Of a DNA stretch of 64,000 nucleotides, positions 53,549-62,283 are shown piece by piece. Location: NCBI RefSeq assembly GCF_035989285.1, contig NZ_CP108513.1, positions 10,044,001 to 10,108,000 of the forward strand. Direction: 5' to 3'. The stretch is from Streptomyces sp. NBC_01235 (GTDB taxonomy: Bacteria > Actinomycetota > Actinomycetes > Streptomycetales > Streptomycetaceae). Both the position numbers and the translations under genes were made by a program. The notes under the pieces are model-generated. The model did no database searches and was not told where the DNA came from. It worked only from the letters and a program-made list of their open reading frames with translations. Within the stretch, counting starts at the first letter, position 1. Each line of letters begins with the position of its first letter.

Positions 53549-54850
53549 TTGTCCGTCAGCTACCGTCAGCCCGGCGTCGTCCTCACCGACCGCCGCTTCA
53601 CCGTGCCCCTCGACCACGCCGACCCGGCCGGGGAGACGATCGGGCTCTACGCCCGCGAGGTCGTCGCGAGCGACAAGGCGGACCAGGACCTGCCATGGCT
53701 GCTCTACCTCCAGGGCGGCCCCGGCTTCGGCGCCAACAGGTTCGTCGGCAAGCCGGCCTGGCTCGGCCGTGCGCTGAAGGAGTACCGGGTCCTCCTCCTC
53801 GACCAGCGCGGCACCGGCCACTCCACCCCGGCCAACCGCCAGACGCTGCCACTGCGCGGCGGACCGGCCGAACAGGCCGACTACCTCGCGCACTTCCGCG
53901 CCGACTCCATCGTCCGCGACTGCGAGCTGATCCGCCGAGAGGTCACCGGCGGTGCCCCCTGGACCGTCCTCGGGCAGAGCTTCGGCGGCTTCTGCACGGT
54001 CACCTACCTCTCCCTCGCCCCCGAGGGCCTCGCCACCGCCCTCATCACCGGCGGCCTGCCCTCGCTGGACGCCCACGCCGACGACGTCTACCGCGCCGCC
54101 TACCCGCGCATGGAGCGCAAGGTCGCCGCGCACTACGCCCGCTACCCGCAGGACGTCGAACGCGCCCGCCGTATCGCCGACCACCTCCTGCGCCACGAGG
54201 TGACGCTCCCCAGCGGCTACCGGCTCACCGTCGAGGCCTTCCAGACGGTCGGCATCCTCCTCGGCGGCGGCGAGGGCAGCCACCGCCTGCACCACCTCCT
54301 CGAAGAGGCCTTCGTCCCCACCCCGCGGGGCCCGGAGCTGTCCGACGCCTTCCAGGAGGAGATCCAGGGCCTCCTCTCGTACGCCGGACACCCCCTCTAC
54401 GCCCTCGTCCACGAGGCCATCTACGGCCGGGACACCCGCCCCACCGCCTGGGCCGCCGACCGGGTACGCGCGGAGTTCCCGCAGTTCGACGCGGCCAAGA
54501 CGCTGACCGGCGACGAACCGCTGCTGCTCACCGGGGAGACGATCCACCCCTGGATGTTCGACACCGACCCCGCGTTGCGCCCGCTCCGCGAGACCGCAGA
54601 ACTCCTCGCCGCCCGCACCGACTGGCCGCCCCTGTACGACCCGGCCCGCCTCGCCGCAAACGAGGTCCCGGTCGCGGCCGCGATCTACCACGACGACCTG
54701 TACGTCGACACCGCCCACTCCCTGCGCACCGCCCGCGCCATCCGCGGCCTGCGCACCTGGGTCACCGACGAGTTCGAGCACGACGGCGTCCGGGCCGGCG
54801 GCCCGCGCGTCCTGGACCGCCTGCTCGCGCTCACCCGTGACGAGGCGTGA
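53549..54850 (+). CDS. Alpha/beta hydrolase, proline-iminopeptidase-like
   Basis: 433 aa from a TTG. LLYLQGGPGFGANRF (oxyanion His/Gly loop as in prolyl aminopeptidases), LLLDQRGTGHSTPANR, nucleophile elbow TVLGQSFGGFCTVTYLS near residue 150. The C-terminal His is in IYHDDLYVD near 392. Family S33 peptidases remove N-terminal proline; related esterases are not excluded. No signal peptide. Confidence 0.88.
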   Translation: MSVSYRQPGVVLTDRRFTVPLDHADPAGETIGLYAREVVASDKADQDLPWLLYLQGGPGFGANRFVGKPAWLGRALKEYRVLLLDQRGTGHSTPANRQTLPLRGGPAEQADYLAHFRADSIVRDCELIRREVTGGAPWTVLGQSFGGFCTVTYLSLAPEGLATALITGGLPSLDAHADDVYRAAYPRMERKVAAHYARYPQDVERARRIADHLLRHEVTLPSGYRLTVEAFQTVGILLGGGEGSHRLHHLLEEAFVPTPRGPELSDAFQEEIQGLLSYAGHPLYALVHEAIYGRDTRPTAWAADRVRAEFPQFDAAKTLTGDEPLLLTGETIHPWMFDTDPALRPLRETAELLAARTDWPPLYDPARLAANEVPVAAAIYHDDLYVDTAHSLRTARAIRGLRTWVTDEFEHDGVRAGGPRVLDRLLALTRDEA

Positions 54851-54866
54851 TGTCACCGTCACCGGC

Positions 54867-54872
54867 TAATCT
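54867..54872 (+). promoter_or_regulatory. Probable -10 box of a leaderless gene
   Basis: TAATCT ends 6 nt before the PIG-L ATG at 54879, where transcription would begin at or next to the start codon. No ribosome site is present. Confidence 0.45.
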
Positions 54873-54878
54873 GCGGAC

Positions 54879-55622
54879 ATGACCGAGCCGACGATCCCTC
54901 AGCTCCAGCCCATGCCCGAGGACTGGCAGCGTGCCCTGGCCGTGGTGGCGCACCCGGACGACCTCGAGTACGGGTGCTCCGCGGCGGTCGCCGCCTGGAG
55001 TGACGCCGGCCGTGAGGTCGCCTATGTGCTGGCCACCCGCGGTGAGGCGGGCATCGACACCCTCGCGCCCGCCGAGTGCGGCCCGCTGCGCGAGCGGGAA
55101 CAGCGGGCGAGCGCGGCCGTGGTGGGCGTGTCGACGGTCGAGTTCCTCGACCACCGGGACGGCGTCATCGAGTACGGGCTCGCCCTGCGCCGGGACATCG
55201 CCGCCGCGATCCGCCGGCACCGGCCCGAACTCGTCATCACCCTCAACCATCGCGACACCTGGGGCTCGGTCGCCTGGAACACCCCCGACCACGTCGCCGT
55301 CGGCCGCGCCACCCTCGACGCGGCCGGGGACGCCGGCAACCGCTGGATCTTCCCCGAACTCACCGAGCAGGGCCTGGAGCCCTGGAACGGCGTGCGCTGG
55401 GTCGCCGTGGCCGGGTCCGCGACGCCCACCCACGCCGTGGACGCCTCGGCGGGACTGGAACGGGCGGTGGGCTCGCTCCTCGAACACCGCGCCTACATCG
55501 AGGCGCTGACCGACGAGGAGCCGGAAGTCTACGCACGGACGTTCCTGACCGGGGTGGCGAACTCCGTGGGCGAGCGGTTCGGCGGGCGGCCTGCCGTGGC
55601 GTTCGAGCTGTTCAGCCGGTAG
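54879..55622 (+). CDS. PIG-L family deacetylase
   Basis: 247 aa. The zinc/catalytic motif VVAHPDDLEYGCSAAVAAW near residue 23 and NHRDTWGSVAWNTPDHVAVGRATLD near 123-147 with the third metal His. The family includes N-acetylglucosaminyl deacetylases (MshB, Mca, PIG-L). It is not in a mycothiol context, so the substrate is unknown. Probably leaderless. Follows the hydrolase gene by 28 bp. Confidence 0.9.
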   Translation: MTEPTIPQLQPMPEDWQRALAVVAHPDDLEYGCSAAVAAWSDAGREVAYVLATRGEAGIDTLAPAECGPLREREQRASAAVVGVSTVEFLDHRDGVIEYGLALRRDIAAAIRRHRPELVITLNHRDTWGSVAWNTPDHVAVGRATLDAAGDAGNRWIFPELTEQGLEPWNGVRWVAVAGSATPTHAVDASAGLERAVGSLLEHRAYIEALTDEEPEVYARTFLTGVANSVGERFGGRPAVAFELFSR

Positions 55623-55653
55623 TCCGGCGCCGCAGGTCAGTAGGGTGGACGGC

Positions 55654-56484
55654 ATGCAAGAGACGACGGTGGACCGGACCGAACTGCGCGGCGACTGCGG
55701 GAACTGCTTCGGCCTGTGCTGTGTGGCCCTGCCCTTCGCACGCTCCGCGGACTTCGCGATCGACAAGCCCGCGGGCAAGGCCTGCCCCAACCTGGGCGAG
55801 GACCACCGCTGCGGCATCCACGCGCGGCTGCGCCAGGAGGGCTTCACCGGCTGCACGGTCTACGACTGCTTCGGCGCCGGGCAGAAGGTCTCGCAGCTCA
55901 CCTTCGGCGGCCGGGACCGGCGTACGGCCCCGCGCGAGGACGCCCGCCGCATGGCCGAGGTGTTCCCGGTCGTCCGGCAGCTCCACGAACTCCTGTGGTA
56001 CCTCACCGAGGCGCTCACCCTCCCCGCCGCCCGCCCGATCCGCGCCGAACTGCGCCGGGCCCTGGAGAAGACCGAGGAACTGACCCGTCTGACCCCCGAC
56101 GAGCTGGCCGTGCTCGACGTCCCGGCACACCGCCAGGACGTGAACGTGCTGCTCCTGAAGACCAGCGAACTGACCCGGGCCGGCATGGCCGGGCGCAAGA
56201 AGGAGCGCCGGGGCGCCGACCTGATGGGCGCCCGCCTCAAGGGCGCCGACCTGCGCGGCGCGAACCTGCGCGGCGCCTGTCTGATCGCCGCCGACCTCAC
56301 CGGCGCGGACCTGCGCGCAGCGGACCTGATCGGCGCCGACCTGCGCGACACCGACCTGACGGACGCCGATCTGACCGGCGCGTTCTTCCTGACCCAGCCG
56401 CAGCTGAACGCGGCCCGGGGCAGCGCGGGCACGAAGCTGCCGGAGTCAGTCACCCGCCCCGTGCACTGGGCAGCGGGGCGCTGA
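55654..56484 (+). CDS. Cys-rich pentapeptide-repeat protein
   Basis: 276 aa from the ATG at 55654; a GTG at 55645 is alternative but overlaps a -10-like TAGGGT (55641-55646), so a leaderless start is likely. Residues 9-80 hold a YkgJ-like Cys cluster (GDCGNCFGLCC, KACPNL, HRCGIH, GCTVYDCFG) typical of zinc or iron binding. Residues about 185-245 are pentapeptide repeats (ADLMGARLKGADLRGANLRG...), a right-handed quadrilateral helix that can mimic DNA or scaffold proteins. The middle is helical. Function unknown. Confidence 0.85.
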   Translation: MQETTVDRTELRGDCGNCFGLCCVALPFARSADFAIDKPAGKACPNLGEDHRCGIHARLRQEGFTGCTVYDCFGAGQKVSQLTFGGRDRRTAPREDARRMAEVFPVVRQLHELLWYLTEALTLPAARPIRAELRRALEKTEELTRLTPDELAVLDVPAHRQDVNVLLLKTSELTRAGMAGRKKERRGADLMGARLKGADLRGANLRGACLIAADLTGADLRAADLIGADLRDTDLTDADLTGAFFLTQPQLNAARGSAGTKLPESVTRPVHWAAGR

Positions 56485-58029
56485 GCGCGCCGTCGGCTCG
56501 CTCCGCTCGCCGACCGGCCCGCCCGACGACATCGGTGTGCGCCGCTCCAGATGCATCCGCAGCCCCTCCGGCATCAGCGTCAGCCGCTCCGTGACGCGCA
56601 GCCGGTACGCCGGGTCGGGCCGCAGCTCGTAGCGGCGCAGCAGCAGCCCCAGCACGAGCGTGGCCTCGTGCAGCGCGAACTGCCGTCCGATGCAGGCCCG
56701 TACCCCGGTGCCGAACGGCTTGAAGGTGTGCGGGGCACGCGCGCGTACGGCCTGGGCGTCGAAGCGGTCCGGGTCGAACCGTTCGGCGTCCGGCCCCCAC
56801 ACCGTGGGATCCCGGTGCAGCATCGCCGTGAGCACCAGTGCCCAGCCGCCCCGCCGCATCGGATGCTCCCCGCCCAGCACGGTGTCGGCGCGGGCCTCCC
56901 GGGCGAACGCGGGCGCCGTCGGCCACAGCCGCAGCGCCTCGTCGAGGACCCGGCGGACGTAACGCAACTTCGCCACCTGCTCGTATCCCGGCACGGCCGC
57001 GTCCCCCCACACCCGGTCCACCTCGGCGCGGGCGCGGGCCGCGATCTGGGGGTTGAGGGAGAGGTAGTGCAGGGCGAAGGAGAGCGCGCCCGAGGTGGTC
57101 TCGTGGCCGGCGACCAGGAAGGTGATGACCTGGCGCCGCACGTTCTGTGCCGACAGTCGTTCGCCCGTCTCGGGGTGGGCGGTGTCGAGCATCCGGTCGA
57201 GCAGGTCGCCGTCCCCGCCGCCCTGGTCGCGGCGCGCCCGCACCAGGGCGTCGACGGTGCGGTCGAGGTAGGCGATGTCGGCCTCGTTGCGACGCGTGGC
57301 CCGCCGAAGCAGCGCGGGGGAGGGCACGGTGTTGAGGCGCTGCGCGTAGCTGAGGGTGCCCACCATCGCCGTCACGAAGGGGTGCGGCCTGGCGCGTTCG
57401 AAGGACCCGAAGTCGTGCCCGAAGCCGGTGCGCGCGATCGTCTCCAGGGTCAGCTTGGTCATGTCGCCCGGCACGTCCACCGCCCGGCCCGCGGCCAGTT
57501 CCCGGTCCCAGTGGCCGGTGAGCCGCTCTGCCACGTCCAGCATCATCGGGTGGTAGGCGGCCATGGCCTCCCGGCTGAACCCCGGGGCCAGCACGTCGTG
57601 CGCGAGCTGCCAGTTCGGCTCGTGGTTGTACGCCGTGAACAGGGCGTCCCCGACGACGGGCCGCAGGTTGGCGATCCCCAGCCCCACGTGCTTGGCGAAC
57701 CGCGCCTCGTCCGCCATGTCGGCGGCCAGCTCGGCGCCCCACACGAACACGAACTCCCGGCCGAAGGCCTTGCGCCGGAAGATCGGCCCGAGTTGCCTGG
57801 CGTAGCGCAGGGAGTCCTGCAGGGGCGTGCGCCGGCTCGCGCCCAGGATGTCGCCGAGCAGCGGGAGCCGGCGCGGCGGATGCGGAATGCGCTCCAGCAT
57901 GGGCCAGCCGAGCTCCGCGCCGCGGAACCCCTTCGGCAGTACGTCCCCGGTCGTCGTCCCCGTCGTCCCCGTCGTCCCCGTCGTCCCCGTCGTCCCCGTC
58001 GTCCTTGGTGTCCCCGTCGTCTCCGCCAT
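56446..58029 (-). CDS. Cytochrome P450, CYP102-like heme domain
   Basis: 527 aa from the ATG at 58029 with AGGGAG upstream. I-helix LVAGHETTSGALSFAL, K-helix EALRLWPTAP (ExxR), heme loop FKPFGTGVRACIGRQFALHEAT with the Cys ligand. The N-terminal region (GDILGASRRTPLQDSLRYARQLGPIFRRK) is of the CYP102/fatty-acid hydroxylase type, but no reductase domain is fused, so it needs separate electron partners. Residues 4-27 are a Gly-Thr repeat encoded by 9-bp DNA repeats. The 3' end overlaps the convergent pentapeptide gene by 39 bp. Divergent from a TetR gene, its likely regulator. Confidence 0.93.
   Translation of the reverse strand: MAETTGTPRTTGTTGTTGTTGTTGTTTGDVLPKGFRGAELGWPMLERIPHPPRRLPLLGDILGASRRTPLQDSLRYARQLGPIFRRKAFGREFVFVWGAELAADMADEARFAKHVGLGIANLRPVVGDALFTAYNHEPNWQLAHDVLAPGFSREAMAAYHPMMLDVAERLTGHWDRELAAGRAVDVPGDMTKLTLETIARTGFGHDFGSFERARPHPFVTAMVGTLSYAQRLNTVPSPALLRRATRRNEADIAYLDRTVDALVRARRDQGGGDGDLLDRMLDTAHPETGERLSAQNVRRQVITFLVAGHETTSGALSFALHYLSLNPQIAARARAEVDRVWGDAAVPGYEQVAKLRYVRRVLDEALRLWPTAPAFAREARADTVLGGEHPMRRGGWALVLTAMLHRDPTVWGPDAERFDPDRFDAQAVRARAPHTFKPFGTGVRACIGRQFALHEATLVLGLLLRRYELRPDPAYRLRVTERLTLMPEGLRMHLERRTPMSSGGPVGERSEPTARSAPRCPVHGAGD
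57949..58022 (-). repeat. 9-bp tandem repeat in the P450 N-terminus
   Basis: CCCGTCGTC-type units repeated about seven times, with one variant (CTTGGTGTC), within the P450 coding sequence. They encode alternating Thr and Gly. Because units are multiples of 3, copy number can change without a frameshift. Confidence 0.8.
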
Positions 58030-58109
58030 GACGCGATCTCCCTTGATGCAGCGGCAGGTTGAGCGTGTTGTACGTGGGTTCAATAACGCGCCTCAGTCTG
58101 GTCCCGCTG

Positions 58110-58131
58110 TTGAACCGGCGTCAAGTAAAGT
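58110..58131 (+). promoter_or_regulatory. TetR operator/promoter region
   Basis: TTGA-N7-TCAA at 58110-58124 abuts TAAAGT (58126-58131), a -10 box 6 nt before the TetR ATG, suggesting a leaderless, autoregulated transcript. A second TTGA/TCAA pair lies near 58061-58083. Confidence 0.5.
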
Positions 58132-58137
58132 GCGGGC

Positions 58138-58752
58138 ATGGCCGCGAACCAGGGGGAGCGCACCCGCCGCCGACTCAGTACCGAGGAGCGCAGGGAGCAA
58201 CTCCTGTCGGTCGGCGCGCGCCTGTTCTCGGAGAGCCCCTACGACGACGTGTGGATCGAGCAGGTCGCCGAGATCGCGGGCGTCTCCCGTGGGCTGCTGT
58301 ACCACTACTTCCCCACCAAGCGGGACTTCTTCGCGGCGGTCGTCGAGCGCGAGAGCGAGCGGATGCTGCGCATGACGGCGGCGGTCCCCGGCGTCCCGGT
58401 CCGCGAGCGGCTCGCGTCGGGCCTGGACACCTACCTGGAGTACGTGGAGACCCACGCCCACGGCTACCGCGCCTTCCACCGCGCGGACGCGGCCGGCGAC
58501 CAGGCCGTGCGCAAGGTCTATCAGCGGGCGCTGGCGGCGCAGGAGGGCCAGATCCTGGCGGCCCTCGGCGCCGACCCCGAGTTCGGCCCGGTCTTCGAGG
58601 AGCGGCCCGACGTACGGCTGGCGGTGCGGGGCTGGCTGGCCTTCACCACGGCGGTCTGTCTGGAGTGGCTGCGGGGCTCGGACCTGTCACGGGATCAGGT
58701 ACGGGAGCTGTGCACGCGGGCGCTGTTGGGGGTCATTTCGTACCCGGGGTGA
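58138..58752 (+). CDS. TetR-family regulator
   Basis: 204 aa. HTH EQVAEIAGVSRGLLYHYFPTKRDFFAAVV at about residues 40-70, preceded by RREQLLSVGARLFSE. The helical ligand domain includes ERLASGLDTYLEYVETHAHGYRAF. Divergent from the P450 with 108 bp between starts, so it probably represses both. The ligand is likely hydrophobic, perhaps the P450 substrate. Confidence 0.92.
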   Translation: MAANQGERTRRRLSTEERREQLLSVGARLFSESPYDDVWIEQVAEIAGVSRGLLYHYFPTKRDFFAAVVERESERMLRMTAAVPGVPVRERLASGLDTYLEYVETHAHGYRAFHRADAAGDQAVRKVYQRALAAQEGQILAALGADPEFGPVFEERPDVRLAVRGWLAFTTAVCLEWLRGSDLSRDQVRELCTRALLGVISYPG

Positions 58753-58829
58753 TCGTCGGGGAGGTTGTGGCCACGGTCTGCGGTGGACCGTTGACCACTT
58801 TCTCAGCTGGGTGTCGACCGCCTGGAGGG

Positions 58830-59628
58830 ATTGGAGGTCAGGCGTGTGACGCCCTTCGCGGCTTCGAGTTGGTGACTTCGCGGTTGCGCCGCTTGAGCTT
58901 CGCGTTGCGGGCGACGAGCCTGTCGTAGCGGGTCGGTCTGTCTGGGGCTCCTGGCGTCGCCGGTGCCGAAGACGTGCACCGCGTACTTCTCGGTGCCGGC
59001 CTCCTTGTCGGCGGGAACGGTTCGCAGAGCATCGCGCTGCCATGGGAGCTCGGCGAGGGCGTCCACCACCTTGCGCGGATCGACACCGGCGATGCGGCCG
59101 ACGCGATGGCGTTTGCGATGACGTGCAGGCCGGCCGTCGCCGAGTGGAGGTACCGCTTGCGGAACTCCGGGACGGACAGGGCGTTCTTGGACAGCTCGCG
59201 CCGGCCGGGGATGCGCTCAAACGCGAGGCCAAGGAGCTCCACGACCTCGGCCCCAACCGCGGTGAGCGCCTCGTTGCCGGTCAGCCCGGTGGAGGTCACC
59301 CGCTTGCGGACGACCGCCGCGAGGTGCGTCTCGCGGGCCTTGGGGGAGCGATCACGGACACCGACACCTGCGGTGGCGGACGCAGCCGACTGCACCCCGG
59401 CGGCCTGGTAAAGGCCGGCGAAGTCCGGGTCACGCCCCCGCCGCTCGACTGAGCCGTTCAGCCCTGGCTCCTGGGCTCTGATCGGGAAGAGTCACCCACA
59501 AGAGATCCGATGTATGCAGATTCGCTCGATGACGAGTGAGTGATCTTTCCGGCTCGACACACCTCCGCGAACCTCCTGCTTTTCTCCGAACTTTGGGTCA
59601 ATCTCGTCTCAGCTGTAGACGCGGCCAT
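58830..59628 (-). pseudogene. Decayed gene, possibly DGQHR/DndB-like
   Basis: Minus-strand fragments in several frames form one broken protein. The start is an ATG at 59628 with TAGGAG upstream (MAASTAETRLTQSSEKSRRF). The middle is RGRDPDFAGLYQAAG, HLAAVVRKRVTSTGLTGNEALTAVGAEVVELLGLA and VPEFRKRYLHSATAGLHVIANAIA; the end is WQRDALRTVPADKEAGTEKYAVHVF. The middle resembles the C-terminal part of proteins annotated as DGQHR/DndB-type in Streptomyces, but this is from memory and weak. Stops and frameshifts show it is not functional. Confidence 0.4.
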
Positions 59629-59749
59629 CGTCGTTCTCCTATAAATCCATCCGATGTCTTCTGTACGGTGACGCGGAGCACGGCCCGCCATGCCGGCGTT
59701 CCGCTCCCAGCGCCCTGTCACCCCTCCCCTTGACACATGGAGCCGCACC
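59629..59749. other. Upstream region of the GH29 gene
   Basis: Contains CCTATAAATCC near 59637 and TTGACAC at 59729-59735. The second is too close to the ATG at 59750 to be a -35 box. No clear ribosome site was found before the GH29 start (GGAG at 59739-59742 is the best). Confidence 0.35.
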
Positions 59750-61804
59750 ATGTCCTCTGCCTCCCTCAGCAGGCGCTCTCTGATGAAGGCCGCCGCCCTT
59801 GCCGGAGGAGTGGCCGCCTTCGGGCTGCCGCAGGCTTTGTGGCCCTCCACCGCCGAGGCGTACGCCGTCCCCTCGAAGATGGACTGGTGGTACCAGGCCC
59901 GGTTCGGGATGTTCATCCACTTCGGGTCGTACTCGCAGCTCGGCCAGGGCGAGTGGGCGTTCACCACCCAGCAGTGGAGCAAGGCGAACTACCAGACCCA
60001 GGTCACCCAGAACTTCAACCCGACCCAGTTCAACGCCGCCCAGATCGCCGAGCTGGCCAAGAACGCAGGCATGAAGTACCTCGTGATCACCGCCAAGCAC
60101 CACGAGGGCTACGCGATGTGGGACTCCAACGTCCCCGGCTTCACCGACACCACCGGCACCAAGCTGTACAACCTGCACGACTACAAGGGCTTCCAGGCCG
60201 ACCCGCTCATGCAGCTCAAGACCGAGTGCGAGAGCCGCGGGGTCAAGTTCTGCCTGTACTACTCGATCCTCGACTGGAACCACCCGTCCCAGACGGACCG
60301 CCACGACAACGGCCTCACGACGATGTCGTCGCTGGCCGCCCGCACGGGCTACATCGCCGACATGAAGGCGCAGCTTCAGGAAATGCTGGACCGCTACGAC
60401 CCGGCACTGCTGTGGTTCGACGGCGACTGGTTCAACGAGCCGTCCAGCGCCACCCTGCAGGACTGGTGGCTGGAGTCGGACGGCGTCGACCTCTACAACT
60501 GGCTGATCTCCCGCAAGCCCGGCCTCATCGTCAACGAACGGGTCAAGCGGGGCCACCGTCTCGGCGACTACGACGTCGCGGAGTTCGGGATACCCGCCGA
60601 GCCGATGGGCCGACAGTGGGAGCGGTGCGCCAGCGTGAACGACGCCTGGGGTTACAACGCGTCGAAGGAGAACACCTACAGATCCGTCAAGGACGTCCTC
60701 CAAGAGCTCGTCACGGTGGTGTCCCGGGACGGCAACCTCCTGCTGAACATCGGCCCCAAGGGCGATGGCTCGGTCACATCGGGATCCCAGACCGTCCTGA
60801 ACGGCCTGGCCTCATGGATGGCGACGCACAGCGACAGCGTTCACGGCACCAGCGGCAGCCCGTTCCTCAGCGACCCCGCATGGGGGAGGGTCACCAAGAA
60901 GAACGGCAAGCTCTTCGCCCATGTCTTCACCTGGCCCACGAACGGCCAGCTGCAGATCCCGGCGATCGACAACACGATCAGCCGCGTCTATCTGTTGAAC
61001 AACCCCTCGGTCTCGCTCTCGTACACCGTCACCGACCAGATCAACGTCACCGTGCCGGCCACCGCGCCGAACGCCGACCTCTCCGTGGTGTGCGTCGAGG
61101 TCCAGGGCATGCCCAAGAGGGTCTCACCGACGGTGTTCCAGAACGTCGGCTACCAAGGCACCCGCGCCGCTCTGCCGCTGGGCAGCTACACCTCCTCCCA
61201 GCTGTCCGCCGCCGGTCTGGGGCCCGCCCAGGCCTCCTCCATCCTGGTGCCCAACGGCTACCAGGTGACGGGCTACTCCGGCGACAACTTCACCGGCACC
61301 GCCTGGACGTTCACCTCGAACGCCGCCGACCTTCGGACGACCGGCAACAACGACGCCATCGCCTCGCTGAAGGTGACGTTCAACCCGGCCACGTACTTCC
61401 GCCTCGGCAACGCCACGAGCGGCCTGGCGCTGGACAGCGGCGGCAGTTTCAGCAGCGGCTCGAACCTGAAGCAGTGGGAGCCGGTGGACAACGCCAATGT
61501 CCAGTGGCAGGCGATCGAACTCGGAAACGGCTACTACAGGCTCGCCAATCGCACCAACGGCCTGGTCGCCGACGGCTGGGGCGCCACCAACAACGGCGAC
61601 CCGGCCCGGCAGGGCCCCTGGAACGGCGGCACCAACCAGCAGTGGCAGATCACCGACCGCGGCAACGGCCAGTACTCGATCGCCAACCGCGGCACGGGAC
61701 TGGTCCTCGACGGCGGCGGCATGGTCCCCGCGGGGTCCGTGACCAAGCAGTGGACGTGGACGCAGAGCACCAACCTGATGTGGACGTTCAAGCCGGTCGG
61801 CTGA
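59750..61804 (+). CDS. Secreted GH29 alpha-L-fucosidase with betagamma-crystallin and ricin-type domains
   Basis: 684 aa from the ATG at 59750. Tat signal LSRRSLMKAAALAGGVAAFGL ending near TAEAYA. GH29 catalytic barrel: WWYQARFGMFIHFGSYSQLGQGEWAF, VITAKHHEGYAMWDS, YYSILDWNHPS, nucleophile Asp in PALLWFDGDWF near residue 224, and LLLNIGPKGDGSV. Residues about 460-545 form a betagamma-crystallin-like domain (VFQNVGYQGTRAALPLGSY; YSGDNFTGTAWTF). Residues about 550-684 are a ricin B/CBM13-like lectin domain with repeats (YRLANRTNGLVAD; YSIANRGTGLVLDGGG). It removes alpha-L-fucose outside the cell and could supply the locus at the left edge. Confidence 0.92.
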   Translation: MSSASLSRRSLMKAAALAGGVAAFGLPQALWPSTAEAYAVPSKMDWWYQARFGMFIHFGSYSQLGQGEWAFTTQQWSKANYQTQVTQNFNPTQFNAAQIAELAKNAGMKYLVITAKHHEGYAMWDSNVPGFTDTTGTKLYNLHDYKGFQADPLMQLKTECESRGVKFCLYYSILDWNHPSQTDRHDNGLTTMSSLAARTGYIADMKAQLQEMLDRYDPALLWFDGDWFNEPSSATLQDWWLESDGVDLYNWLISRKPGLIVNERVKRGHRLGDYDVAEFGIPAEPMGRQWERCASVNDAWGYNASKENTYRSVKDVLQELVTVVSRDGNLLLNIGPKGDGSVTSGSQTVLNGLASWMATHSDSVHGTSGSPFLSDPAWGRVTKKNGKLFAHVFTWPTNGQLQIPAIDNTISRVYLLNNPSVSLSYTVTDQINVTVPATAPNADLSVVCVEVQGMPKRVSPTVFQNVGYQGTRAALPLGSYTSSQLSAAGLGPAQASSILVPNGYQVTGYSGDNFTGTAWTFTSNAADLRTTGNNDAIASLKVTFNPATYFRLGNATSGLALDSGGSFSSGSNLKQWEPVDNANVQWQAIELGNGYYRLANRTNGLVADGWGATNNGDPARQGPWNGGTNQQWQITDRGNGQYSIANRGTGLVLDGGGMVPAGSVTKQWTWTQSTNLMWTFKPVG

Positions 61805-61841
61805 CGGGCGAGCCCCTGTGGCATGCCGGCAGTCTTCGTCA

Positions 61842-61871
61842 GCGGGCGCCTACCAGCCGGTAGGCGCCCGC
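61842..61871 (+). terminator. Terminator after the GH29 gene
   Basis: GCGGGCGCCTACC (61842-61854) pairs perfectly with GGTAGGCGCCCGC (61859-61871), 4-nt loop, 38 nt after the stop. Confidence 0.87.
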
Positions 61872-61913
61872 AGCGCCGTGGTCGACGGCGAGCCCTGTTC
61901 GGGGGGCGGTCGT

Positions 61914-62168
61914 TCAGACGGTGGTGGTGGTGCGGGCGATGGTGTCGGCGAGGTGCGGCAGCGCCGCGGTGTTGCCGTGGATGGCGCTCGCGATCTCTTC
62001 GACGCCGACGTCGTCGATGTGGTCGGCGTTGAGGCCGTCCATCGCCCGGCCGCTCCCGGTGGTGCCCGCGCGCCCAAGGCGCCGGTGCAACGTCGCGGCG
62101 TGAACAGCCCAGCCGGTCAGGTCCCCACGGCGAAGCCATTTCCCCCGTAGTCGGTCGCGATGCCCCAA
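61914..62168 (-). CDS. Small ORF of uncertain status
   Basis: 84 codons. The second half (MDGLNADHIDDVGVEEIASA, HGNTAALPHLADTIARTTTTV) has protein-like composition; the first half is Arg-rich and doubtful. An inner ATG gives 42 aa. It may be the tail of a lost gene. Nothing else is visible between the GH29 terminator and the iron box. Confidence 0.28.
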   Translation of the reverse strand: MGHRDRLRGKWLRRGDLTGWAVHAATLHRRLGRAGTTGSGRAMDGLNADHIDDVGVEEIASAIHGNTAALPHLADTIARTTTTV

Positions 62169-62252
62169 GCAGCGCGGTCATCGACCGCCCGCACACAGGG
62201 GTGGGGGAAGGGCTCTTGCGGGTGGTTGGCGTGGGCACGGATCTCCGATAGG

Positions 62253-62271
62253 TTAGGCAAGGCTTACCTAA
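62253..62271 (+). promoter_or_regulatory. DmdR/IdeR-type iron box
   Basis: TTAGGCAAGGCTTACCTAA is a near-perfect 19-bp palindrome and a close match to the actinobacterial iron box TTAGGTTAGGCTAACCTAA. Its last A is the first base of the AGGAGG ribosome site (62271-62276), so DmdR binding would block transcription right at the gene start. Iron-limited expression is inferred. Confidence 0.9.
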
Positions 62272-62283
62272 GGAGGTTCTGGG

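Noticed and set aside
57949..58022. Possible CRISPR-like repeats
   Set aside because: Units are 9 bp, contiguous and without spacers, and lie inside a P450 reading frame, so it is a coding microsatellite.
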